Below are positions 47,736-58,400 of a DNA stretch of 64,000 nucleotides, piece by piece; the stretch's first letter is position 1, and each line of letters opens with the position of its first letter. The position numbers and the translations under genes are program-made. Below the pieces are notes generated by a model. That model was not told the DNA's origin and did no database searches. It worked only from the letters and a program-made list of their open reading frames with translations. Source of the stretch: Protea cynaroides (lineage: Eukaryota; Streptophyta; Magnoliopsida; Proteales; Proteaceae); assembly GCA_028583415.1 (NCBI GenBank), contig CM053272.1, positions 40,162,199-40,226,198 of the forward strand. Direction: 5' to 3'.

Positions 47736-49376
47736 AACAAAAAAATAATTTATTTTTTTTCTCTCTCTCTCTCTCTCTCTTCATCTTGGGGATTCACTAT
47801 TAGAGGAACACTCGCAGGTGTTGTGAAAACCTTATTCCCGTTAAGGAATTTTTTGTGAAAGCCTCCAAAGATTGCAGAAGGGATAAGATCGTGTATGTGG
47901 AATGGATTGTAATGTTGAACTCTCTTTGAGATTGTTCAAATTCTCGAAGATTTTTCCAAAAAAAAAAAAACACTCTTCAAGATTGTCCAAATTCCATGGC
48001 AAAATAATTAAAAATAAATAAAAAGTGTCGAACCACCATGAGCAAGCTGACTTTTTTTTGGGGGGAGTTAGACGAAGAACCTCAAGCACCAGTAAATAGC
48101 TGACTTTATTTGAGAATACTACAGTAGGTTTCACTTCTCAATTCCCATTAAGAGGCATGGATATACGTCCTGGACATTCACTGATCAGTCTTGGGCTGCG
48201 TTTGTAATCCACTCTTGGAATCTACTCTTTGAAATATTTTCTTAACATAGAATTAGAATAGGTTAAAAAACTTGATATTTTTGTTTTAAGTTTAAAAGTG
48301 TTCGGATTACCCACATGTACATGTATTATCTATGGAATTCCATTACCGTCGATGTGGTGTAAAACCCACTTCTAGAAAATAGAATCCACTTAATAAGGAT
48401 GATGATGAGATCCCAAGAAGATACAAATACGTACAGCTAAACTATTTTAAATTTAAAATACAAAACAAATTAAATAAAATCATTTAAAAATGATCCAAAT
48501 GACTTTATGGGAAAACTTCAGAGGGAATAAAATTGGGAGGAGATGCTGTAAATGGCGTCAGGAGACTTCAGTATCCCATCCGACCAAGGAGATTTTCATC
48601 TTCTCAATCATCAGAACAAAATGGTGGACATACTTAATCATAAGACAAGGATTAACAAAAAGAGGCTACAAAATCTTTTGTAACCAGTTCGGTTACAAAT
48701 AGGAGATTTTTTGTATATGGTATTCAAATGATTTGAATGCAAATGGATAATGACAACTGGATATACATACTTAATCTAGGTTTTAACTCATCTATATATC
48801 AACGGTCGATATTATGATATCACTTTATTAAAATAAGTATATAGATAACCCAAATCATATTAAAATCCACATATGACATAGTGAGGAGTAGCTCTGAAGA
48901 GACTTGGTTTTTTTTTTTTTTTTTTTTTGGGAAGAAGACAGTTACCTCTCATGTAATATACTTCAATGATAGTTGAGCCTCAAAGTTTCAGGAAAAGATA
49001 AACGACCCTAAATTTTAACGGTGTTAAAGTTATTTTTTTTGTGAACAACTCTACTCCCAATATTTTATGCCTATTTTAAATCCTATTACTGTTAACAGAC
49101 TAATATAACCCTTCTATCCCCAACTAAAATAACCCTAAACCTTATTCTCATCTTCCTTCTCATTATCCCTCACGTTCTTTCTTATGGGACGGAGATGATA
49201 CGGCTCGCGTTAGATTTAGATGTAAGCGGAGTGATTTCAGGCGGGCAAGAGGCAAAACTCCTTGATTAAGCACTGATTTTGATTTTCATGAGTAAGAAAA
49301 TCGTTGCAGCAATGGATCTCAAAAAGCCTTGATTTGTATTGATTTTTATGGGTTCTCTTCCTTGTGTATCACAGAT

Positions 49377-49536
49377 GCCAGAAAAAAGAGCGATTTCTAT
49401 CTGTATCCTAGTTGTTTTCCGACCAAGCTCATGGTTTCCGTTGTGTTTTTCAGTACTAACAATGGCTGTTTTCCTGGGAATGCTATTCGTTTGGAGCATT
49501 GATGCATCGACTATCATAAACAGCATCAAGGCATGA
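49377..49536 (+). pseudogene. Possible captured exon inside MULE M5, product not recognised
   Basis: After an acceptor-like TTGTGTATCACAG (ending 49373) an ATG opens 53 codons with MPEKRAISICILVV followed by a hydrophobic run ending VFLGMLFVWSIDASTI and a stop. A short basic N-terminus plus one membrane helix would suit a type II signal anchor, as in Golgi glycosyltransferases. That is only a structural resemblance; no family was recognised. Confidence 0.3.
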
Positions 49537-49830
49537 CGGAATCGGAGAGCTTATTTGGCCCTCAAGCTTCAAAGCCCAGATGATCTGATCAATGTTATAG
49601 AATACCATCAGAACAGTAGTTTAGGAAAAAAAAAAGGAAGGGAATTGAAATAGAACTACTATTAAAGCGAAGGGACTTTCTGTAATTTTGAAAACTTAGC
49701 CTTCTTCCCCAATTTACATGACGGAACAGGAACCCCAGTGGTAGATCAGTTTCGCTCAAGTTATGTAACCCTCTTAATTCAAATCCAATTAGGCTGAAAC
49801 TATAGAATTAGATTCCTAACTTGTAACCCT

Positions 49831-50300
49831 TATTGGGAATAGTCCCACATTGCTAATGAGATTGGAATCATGTGGTCTTATATATGAAGAGTCCCTCCAC
49901 TTACTAGTTCAAACTTTTGAGTTGGAAACTTGACATGGTATCAGAGCTCCAAGTTCCCTCTCATAATAACCCTAAAAAAAGGAGGCCAAGTCACCGAAAG
50001 AGGGACGCTAGATACACAAAAGAGGGACTATGGTCACCCAAAAAGGGACAATCACCCAAAAAGAGAGACTATATGTCACCCAAAGAGGGATCAGTCACCC
50101 AAGAAGAGGGACCCGTCACCTAAAAAGTATTATGCAATGCCACATATATTACCACATATACACCACCTAACGGTGGGGTTATATGTGAAGGGGAGTATTG
50201 GGAATAGTCCCACATTGCTAATGAGATTGAAATCCTGTGATCTTATATATGGAGAGTCCCTCCACCTACTAGTTTGAACTTTTGAGTTAGAAACTTGACA
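49831..50300 (+). mobile_element. Complete TRIM element, 470 bp, type copy of the family
   Basis: 5' LTR 49831-49934 and 3' LTR 50196-50300 start TATTGGGAATAGTCCCACAT and end AACTTGACA. The PBS TGGTATCAGAGC (initiator tRNA-Met) is at 49935-49946, and the polypurine tract GAAGGGGAG is at 50187-50195. The target duplication is a perfect ACCCT (49826-49830 and 50301-50305). The interior of 261 bp repeats TCACCCAAA-AGAGGGAC several times and has no coding capacity. It is nested inside the MULE 48930-51014. Confidence 0.92.
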
Positions 50301-51404
50301 ACCCTACCAAATGCAACCGATTACAAACCAAACCAATCAACTCAAAAAATAAATAAAATTTTTGAAACCGAACCAAATGACACTGTTGCAACTAGATCTG
50401 AGTTCAGATAGATATCTCACAGGAGGAAGATCAGTTAGGGGTAAAGCCCTAGGAATCAAGTCGCCTAAGGTTGAGCACCCTTCGCTCAAAGTTTTAGACC
50501 AAACCCACAAGTATTAAGTGAGATCTAACGAACTCTTGTAGTGAAGTAAGAAGACAGTTGCAGGGAAAATAGGAATTAAAACAGTAACAATAGCAAGGGA
50601 GAGGGGAATTAAATAATGGAAAAGAAGAGTCAACACTGTAACAGCAACAGATATTTACAGGGGAACGATCAAAACTGGCAAGGACGATATGAGAGAGAAG
50701 ATGTAAAAGAAAGACGAAGAAAGAGGATAATAGTTGAACTAGGCTCTCATGGTGTAAATGTGCTTCAACGGTTTGGAAAACCCTCAGAGGGGAATGGTTC
50801 AGGGAATGGTTCGACTGTAGAGGATTGAAGGGTAATTTGGTCATTAAGAAAATATTATTCTCCCACCGTTAGTATCTAATGGAATATTCTTAACAACGTG
50901 AATTTATTTGTATTTTAATAATATTTCTAAAGAAAATATTTATTTTTTTCTTAAATTTTAAAAGTCAATTGTCATTAAGGTATATAGTACAAGAGAGATA
51001 ACTTTCTTTTTCTCTTTCTTTATTATTTTTATATCATTTTGATATGACAGCTGATGACGCATATACTTGCCACAGATTCGGAATCAGAGAATCTTGAATT
51101 TTGGAATCTCTTCCCCGATAAGCAACATGGCGTATTCACCATTTTTTTGAATTTTGGAATCTCTTCCCCGATAAGCAACATGGGGTATTCACCATTTTTT
51201 TTTTAATATAGTTGCATCATCCTGCGTCAAGTGAGGTTTAAAATTTTATGAGGGGAGAGGGTTTCCAAGGCTGCGAATGCATGAAATTCTTAACATTATA
51301 TCAATGAAGATGTGGGAATCAATTTTTTGTTAGAATATTTACAAATCAAGGGGAAGAGAGAATGTCACAGATATAATATCATGATTTTAAGGATTGGGTT
51401 TTGT

Positions 51405-51560
51405 TTGATCTGATTGGCAAAGAGCCTACATCTCAGGAAGTGAAAGGTTTTGAGTTCGACTCCTTTTACTGTCTTGAGATCATTCACACGGAGTGTTAAA
51501 TACTCTTTCTTTTCTGCTTTGGGTGCAAGTGGAATGGTTCTCATTCTACCCCAGAATGAC
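51405..51560 (+). repeat. tRNA-derived SINE, copy 3 (best preserved)
   Basis: The A-box-like GATTGGCAAAGAGCC and a canonical B box AGTTCGACTCC (51452-51462) are correctly spaced for an RNA polymerase III promoter. They are followed by the tRNA-unrelated body shared with the other two copies. No terminal duplication was resolved. Confidence 0.6.
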
Positions 51561-51942
51561 CCAGACCATGCGATTGTTGGGTGAGTATGGGTTTGCGGGG
51601 CTATTCAGGGCAAATGTCTGGATATCCGTCATTAGCACAAAAAAATAATAATAAGGGTGCCTTAATAATAATAATAAAATAAAAAATATCTCCAACTCTC
51701 CAAATCTCTCCTCCATTTTATTTTTCTCTCATCTCTCACCTTATTAAGGGAGCAAGACCATATTGAACCAATCACCATGGATATTTGGCATCAATAGCTT
51801 AGTCACCTGTCTTCCAAAGTAGTTCAAATTGTTCTCAACACTAACAAATTACCGGTTGAGGGACATTCTCCGCTTAGTTTTTGTTCTTCATGCCCTCCGA
51901 CAAAGTTCATAAATTATTCCCTTTCCAGTTTCTACTTCCTTC

Positions 51943-52122
51943 TCTAAAGGACCTTTAGATCTAGTCCATTCGGATGTATGGGGCTCTTCACCCACGGTTT
52001 CAATAAATGGTTATCGTTATTTTGTTAGCTTAGTTGACAATTTTTGTAAGTATACATGATTGTTTCTCATGACTCAAAAGTCGAGAGTATTCACAATCTT
52101 TCAAACTTTTCATAGAATTAAT
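51943..52122 (+). pseudogene. Ty1/copia integrase fragment
   Basis: The frame reads GPLDLVHSDVWGSSPTVSI, NGYRYFVSLVDNF and, after one TGA, FLMTQKSRVFTIFQTFH. It matches the catalytic core of copia integrases: HSDVW and VDxF carry the first two acidic residues of the DDE triad. No other pol domain adjoins it. It lies in the right-hand duplicated unit, at the position taken by the GC-rich LTR block in the left-hand unit. Confidence 0.85.
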
Positions 52123-53123
52123 TTATTCTCTCTCTCTTTCTAGCTTTCTAATAATCTTCTTTGTCATGAGGATTCACCATTAGAGGAACACTCGAAGGTG
52201 TTGTGAAAACCTTAGCCACCTGAAGGAATTCTATGGGAAAGCTTTCAAAGACTGTTGAAGAGATAAGATCGAGGCCCAGTGTTAGGAAAGTTAAAAGGTA
52301 ACATGTTCTTCCCTTCCCTTATTGTTTATGTTTATCGATTTATTTTTGCCGCTGATGGGATGATCTCACCATCATTCTGCTAACAGCCGGATTGTAATGC
52401 CGAACTCTGTTCCAGATTATCCAAATTCGACGGCAAGAACCTCAACCATAAGCCTGACCTTTTTTTGGGGGATGTTGACGAAGAACCTCAACCACCGGTA
52501 AGTAGTTGACTTTATTTAAGTATGGTAGAATAGGTTTCACTTCTCACTTCCCATTAAGAGGCATGGATATACATTCAGTCTTTGGCTGCATTTGTAATCC
52601 ACTCTTTGAATGCATTCTTAGAAATACCTTCTTAATGTAGAATTTAGAATAGATCAAAAGGTAAGATATTTTCATTTTAAGTTTAGAATGCAGAATGAAT
52701 TAAAGAACTCATCGTTTAGAAATGATTCGACCATTTTATCAGGAAACTTCCAAACTGAGGAAATGATAAGATCGCATAAAGACCTTGTCAATTCACAGAG
52801 GACAAGATCGCATAAATATCTTGTCAATTCGTGTGAGAAGACATCAAGTTCGGATCACCTGCATGTACATGTACTCTCCATGGGATCCTATCACCTTCGA
52901 TATGATTTGAAACCCTTGGAACCCACCTCTAGAGTATGAGACCCACTGAATATGAACCAATCATCAGAACAAATTGGTAGAACAAAGTGGTGGATCCCGA
53001 CCCTCACCTCTTTTCTCAATCATTGCAATTAAACTTTTCAACTCCTTCTGTTCCCTTCACACCTCAATCTCTCTCTTTCCTAAAATGAATCTTCTTTAGA
53101 TCCGTTTGCCTCACCGTCTCTCC

Positions 53124-53905
53124 ATGGGAAGTGTATCAAACATGTTCGCCTGAATGTGACCAAAACCGACGACCCATCTCACCCCTTATGGACCTTTTTT
53201 ATGTGGACTCTCAGCCAATTGCTATATCATGCATGCTTCTTTTCTGAACCAGTTCTTCTCATTCAGGATGGCAAATTCACGGCATGCTGTACTTCCCAGG
53301 CCAAGTTCATCCGCCTCCTAGGGTTGGGGTCGAGGGAGCTATTTGAATCTGGATCTATTCAACATAAAAGAGAGCATGTGCTCAGATACGGCTTGGATCC
53401 AGCCGATGCCCACATGTCGGGCATTGGCTGATGGGAATCGAATCTCCTCTCGAACCTTGGGAGGAGACGATTTGGATCCACTTGGAGGAAGCCTACCTCT
53501 ATCTCATAGGACACAATTTAGGGATTCAATTCATCAACATTTTCTAATTGATAAGAACCCATATAAATAGACATTCCAAACAATTACAACTTACATGTAA
53601 AAAACTACTTAATATAATTTAAATAATTTATGATAACTACTCCCCATTCTCCCCTACCACACTACTAACCCATTATCTGAATAACTACCCATACACTAAT
53701 CACCCTAACATAACTTCCCACACCACCTCATACAATTGCAAGGCCATGTGTTCTTTCATGCCTGTAACATGCTCTTCACCATCTTCGTCGGTGCTGCCTT
53801 CGGCGACAGACCTGCTTATGCTGTCTAGAATCTCTAGATAATTGAGGTTATCGTAGCTTTCTACCATATGAACATCTCCTCTGTCGCCACCTAGATATTT
53901 ATGTA
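53124..53905 (+). pseudogene. OPT copy E: inverted relic of exon 1 of an oligopeptide transporter
   Basis: On the plus strand, opposite to the intact array, ATG GGA AGT GTA at 53124 is followed by HVRLNVTKTDDPSHPLWTFF, MWTL, a stretch around LLGLGSRELFESGSIQ and KREHVL (to 53383). After a 360-bp insertion the match resumes at about 53741-53905 with LFTIFVGAAFGDRPAYAV. These align with OPT exon 1 of genes B-D. The acidic N-terminus is deleted, the frame shifts after codon 5, the NPG motif is destroyed and stops follow AYAV. No later exons were found downstream. The insertion contains half of a foldback MITE (53395-53479). Confidence 0.85.
53395..53479. mobile_element. Half copy of the foldback MITE (F6) inside OPT relic E
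   Basis: An 85-bp piece between two GGATCC ends. It contains GATGCCCACATGTCGGGCAT, itself palindromic, and an end GGATCCAAATCGTCTCCTCC in reverse complement that matches F4 and F5. It lies within the insertion that breaks exon 1 of relic E. Confidence 0.6.
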
Positions 53906-54788
53906 CATTGATTCAAGCATTGTATGTCTAGATCTACCCTCTTGAACATGCTATTAATCGTTCATATTTTGATTGATTCATGGTACCAGCCTTGAACATC
54001 AAGGATTGCATCTCTCATCGTCCTAGTTATTTTGCATTATATCATTGTTTTCTTCACCAGATCTCTAGAATTTTGATTGATTTTCACAAGACATATTTAT
54101 GAATCGGTTTTTTTTTTTCATTGGTTGTTTAAAAAGTAGGTTTTTTCAATTTTAGGAATTTTTATAGATTTTTTTTTTTAATTTTCCTAGCAATATTTCA
54201 TAAATTAAGCCTCTAGCATTTTCATAATTAATTCCTAGCCTTTTACTTATGCACAATTTTCTAAAATGATTTTCTGAATTCGTTCCTGTTATCATGCATA
54301 TTTTCATGGGATTTTATCTTTATTTTGCATTATCCGGTGCATCTTTAGGATTTACTATTTGTATCGCATCATAGTGGTGAACTAGAAATTCTTTTTTCTT
54401 ACCCAAAAAAAAAAAAAAAAAAAAAAAAAACTAGAAATTCTTTTTTAGGATTTTATAGATTTCATCATGGATATTGCTGCAACATGATAAAATTTTAGTC
54501 AACTTATTTAAGTATATATTTAGGGTTAATTTCATGCATCTTATATTATAATTTATTTTTTTATATTTATATTTTTTTCACTAACCTTGGCGAGGAGCAC
54601 ATTTGCAAACGGTATGAGCCTCTCACCCCCTGGCCTTGGTAAATTTATTTGCATTTTGTATATTTTATGTGTTTGGAGAATATTAGTTATTTTATTAAAT
54701 GCTAGATAGACTTAGAAGATTGATTTTTTAACGAGATAAACTGGTGTGCTTAACACTTTTGTCAGACAGTATTCTAACAAGATCTTAG
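53906..54788. other. Unassigned AT-rich DNA downstream of OPT relic E
   Basis: No match to OPT exon 2 or later exons. It includes an A run at 54404-54430 flanked by duplicated ACTAGAAATTCTTTTTT. Otherwise featureless. Confidence 0.4.
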
Positions 54789-55071
54789 TTTTCTTTATTC
54801 GAACTTGTAAATAGAAGGACTCTCACATATATATGGTTCTAATCGCTAAACAATGTGAGACTATTTCCAACGCTCACCTCATGTATTGCCCCTCTTTTAA
54901 GTGGTAGTACATGTGACATGTGGTCCTTTTTTTAAGTGATTGTATAAAATTACACATGGCATGTAGTCCTTTTTTGGGTGATAGTGAACCTGAAATTGTA
55001 ATACCATTTTAAATCTTAAAAGTTCGAACTCAAGATTCTAGTCTTCAAGTAATATGAAATTATTCCCAACA
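54789..55071 (-). mobile_element. Decayed TRIM remnant
   Basis: Minus-oriented LTR pieces at about 54789-54871 and 55006-55071 (internally deleted, ending TTCCCAACA) flank an interior with GTGGTAGTACATGTGACATG and GGGTGAT. The PBS is eroded to minus-strand TGGTATTAC at 54997-55005. It is the family member nearest the 3' end of gene D. Confidence 0.65.
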
Positions 55072-55490
55072 TCATCTATTAGAGTTATATGAGATTTTGC
55101 ATATAGTCAAAATAAAAGGAAGAGTTGTTTGGGACTTTGCGAACAAATTCTTTAGTCATTGTTGGCTGTAGATGAGGAAAGCGAGAGTGAGATGCAAGGG
55201 GCAGGGAGGAGAGAGAGAGAGAGAGAGAGTCATGAGTGGAGTTATAACAGGAGACGGATTGAAGTCCAGGTTCCTTAATTTGCTCTTACGTACAAAAGAT
55301 ACGTATCTCGGATCATCAGGATGATATTGAACTTGGTTAGTTAAATATATCTGCAACAACTGTGACAATGTGATTAACGAGACTGCCTTCCTTCATGTAT
55401 CTTTACAGTTATTTTGAACACAAAAGTAATGGTTGAACTCCTGAATTGATTGTAGAGAAAAGGAAAGACAATGGGAAAATCAATAATTAC

Positions 55491-58400
55491 TCAGTACACA
55501 GGACAACCATCAACCACAATACCCTTGGCAGTGGGGCAAGAAGCCAAAGGACAGTGTTCTCCTCCTGTACCCCACCAGGTGATGCTTTTATTCTCCATTG
55601 TCAATGTGAAGTAGATAAGCACACCCATGAAAGCCACCCCAGCATCTAAACCCGCCGACAGCACATAGTTATATCTTTGCCACCATTGTTTCCGGTACCG
55701 GAAAACAAAGAAATTGAAAATCGTTCCCACTAGAATCCAAACATTGTAGTTCAACGGGGTAGCCGGTGGCATAGCAGCTGTTGCTCCCAGAATGACTGGC
55801 AGGTTGATCAAAGGAATCCAGGATTGCTTAGGGAACGCCTTGTGCAGAAGCCAAACCAAAGCTGGACCTATAGCACCTCCTAGGAAGAACCAGTTGAGGG
55901 CCCCATAGTTTCCATCAACACCAAAGATCCTTTTGGGTCCCACCAGACCCCAGATAACTGATGCATCGAAGAAGACACGATCACTCGGACATGTCCATGG
56001 ACTGTTAGCAGGGAGCAGATCAACATTGCAAATGTTATGGATAGAACCCAGCAGCCAATATGCCACCCCGACATTGATCGTTCCAGCTATCGTAGTCCCA
56101 ATGAACTGGTATGATGAAACACCCACATTAAAAAGCAACAACATAAGTAACTGAAGAACACTAATGAGTAATAACATACATAGACTGAACAGTAATTCAG
56201 GTTAATTACCTGAACTAAGAACATCGATCTTGGAGGTATCTTCATGTAATGGCCTAACTTGAAGTCATTGAGGAAGGAGACCGCCTGTGACATGCTCATA
56301 TATCCGTATACTTTGAAGCAGACATTGGCAATCGGTCTACCTGGATATATAAGACCCATTAAGTACTCTGTGATGACATTAAGCCCCGGTGTCTGCAAAA
56401 TAGGAGTTACCTCATTAATAAAATAGTAGGAAACTTAAAAGGACTGATACTTGTTGGAAATAGTCTCATATTGCTTAGATAGTAAAACCTTAGGTGCTTC
56501 ATATAAGTGAGAATTTCTCTCCTTACTAGTTCGAACTTTTGAGATGAAAATTTAACATGATATCAGAGCAAGGGCAACACATGAGGGGATTGTTGGGAAT
56601 AGTCTCACATTATTTAGAGACTAGAACCTTGGATGTCTTATATATGTGAGAGTCCATCCACTTACAAATTTGAACTTTTGAGTTAGAAACTTAACATGGT
56701 ATCAGAGCTCTAGGTTAATTCAATATGATCATCCAAGAAAGTGAACCCATGCCACGTATACTGTCACATATAAGAGGGGCAACACTTGAGGGGGAGTGTT
56801 AGGAATAGTCCCACATTGCTTAGAAAATAGAACATTTGGTGTCTTATATATGTAAAAGTTTTTTCAAGTCTCTCCACGTACTAGTTCAAACTTTTGAGAT
56901 GAAAACTTAAGAATATCATATATTTATTATAATTTGTCAAAAAAAAATGGGGTGGGCTCTAAATTCATGATTTTACGACACCTGACATAAGTATGCAAGT
57001 TGGGTGTTTATAGCTGTATTAATTACCTGATTGGTTGTAGCTGTTATAATACTAACGGGAAGGGTGAATGTGAAGGCAAGAGCAGAGCCAAGGAGGAGAC
57101 CCCACCAGGGCATTTGAATTTGACTCTTCACGGCGATGCAAAGAACAAGTGAAACAGCAATGCAAATCAAAAGAAGCACGTAAAACCACCATTGGGGTAT
57201 GTCCTCATACTTCCTCATCATTCTAGTATGGATGTCAATCTTTCCCTTAGCCGCTTCACGATACCGTTCATATATCTCCCTGTGATCAAGTTCATGTACA
57301 TGTAAGTGAAGCATCATGATCTTGAGTGCTTTTAGTACAAAAGTGAATAGACCCAGACTAGAGAGTCCCAAGGTTCAAAAACTTTGGGGACGGGTCAAAA
57401 TTGGGTTTAACTGAAAAACCAAAACTGAATAAGTTTGATTCAGCCCTGATCAAATCGAAATCGAATATTATTGGGCTGTAATTGGGCTGTGTCCTTAGAG
57501 CCTGGTAAACAATTGGAATTGGACCGAACAGATTGATTAACTCAAACCAAATTGACTCAATAGGTCTAAAATGAAACCAAACCTGAATCAGTCCGATAAT
57601 GGACCAATAAAACCCCGTTAAATCAGTTTTTTGCTAAATATACATGTAGGGTACCCAAACCAGCCCCTTAATTGCCCAACAACACCCAATTAATCCAACT
57701 TTTTACTAAATAAACATATAGGAAACTAAAATTAGACCGACAGTGGACCAATAAGAGCCTATTATGCCAGTCCAATAAAACCTGAAACCAAACTTGATCG
57801 AAACTCAAACCAAACTGAAATCGAAATTTTCTTATTGGGTAGTAATTGAGTTGAGTATATAAGATGGAAACCAAATCAGCCCAACCAAAACCTGTCCGAA
57901 CCGACCAATTAACACCCCTGTAATGACTGTTTAGGTCCATCCCACTCATATGTCTATCGGCAGTATCTTTCCTCACCCAGACACATACAAGATGGGTGAA
58001 ATGATTACCCTACCCCTAGTTCCTATGCCTGAATGGACACTCTCATTGGTCTTCAACATGGCGGAGGTGCCACATAACCAGACAGAAAACTCTATCCCTA
58101 TGATAAAAATTTAAGGGAAATTTACTTGGACCCCCCATTGACAATTGGTTTACTACAACCCTCTTTTAACAAAAGTTACACGGACTACCCTTGAAACAAT
58201 ATTTTATAACAGTAAAATTCACCTTCCATAGAAGAAGCCAACGTGAGTGAGTGTGGCTGCTATTGCGGCGAAACCAATACCATAGGTTACAGCGAAAAAC
58301 ATGCTGAGATGGATCCGTCCTTGCTGCTCATAACTTGGGATATCAAGGTCGAAGTTGTCATTAACAATGGTGGATATGTTATATTGCTGGCCAGAAGATG

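Larger units (their letters stand above)
45005..48620 (+). repeat. Left unit of an old tandem duplication
   Basis: It aligns block by block with 48640-52980. Shared landmarks are TAACCAGTTCGGTTACAAAT (45063 and 48680), TCATCTATATATCAACGG, GATGACGCATATACTTGCCA, the SINE, GATTCAC(C/T)ATTAGAGGAAC, AAGAGGCATGGATATAC and CACATGTACATGTA. It differs by carrying the GC-rich LTR-like block. Confidence 0.75.
48930..51014. mobile_element. Long-TIR Mutator-like element M5 with a nested TRIM and a gene-like insert
   Basis: The left end GGGAAGAAGACAGTTACCTC and the right end (reverse complement GAGAAAAAGAAAGTTATCTC, then CTTGTACTATATACC) belong to the M1/M2 TIR family. The interior contains the TRIM 49831-50300 and an unrecognised insert near 49339-49536. 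By comparison with the sister unit at 45250-45320 the element interrupts a T-rich stretch. The ends are approximate and no target duplication is clear. Confidence 0.65.
48640..52980 (+). repeat. Right unit of an old tandem duplication
   Basis: Homologous to 45005-48620 but interrupted by MULE M5 with its nested TRIM, and holding a copia integrase fragment in place of the GC-rich block. It also has a local 50-bp duplication at 51096-51200 (TTTTGGAATCTCTTCCCCGA twice). OPT relic E follows immediately. Confidence 0.75.

Noticed and set aside
49930..50277. 115-codon frame with repeated KKGQ/RDY-type phrases
   Set aside because: It lies wholly in the non-coding TRIM interior and LTR; the repetition comes from the TCACCC/GAGGGA phrases.
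52688..52939. 83-codon frame with SHKDLVNSQRTRSHKYLVNS
   Set aside because: The internal repeat is a local tandem duplication in non-coding DNA; the sister unit at about 48240-48300 lacks the frame.
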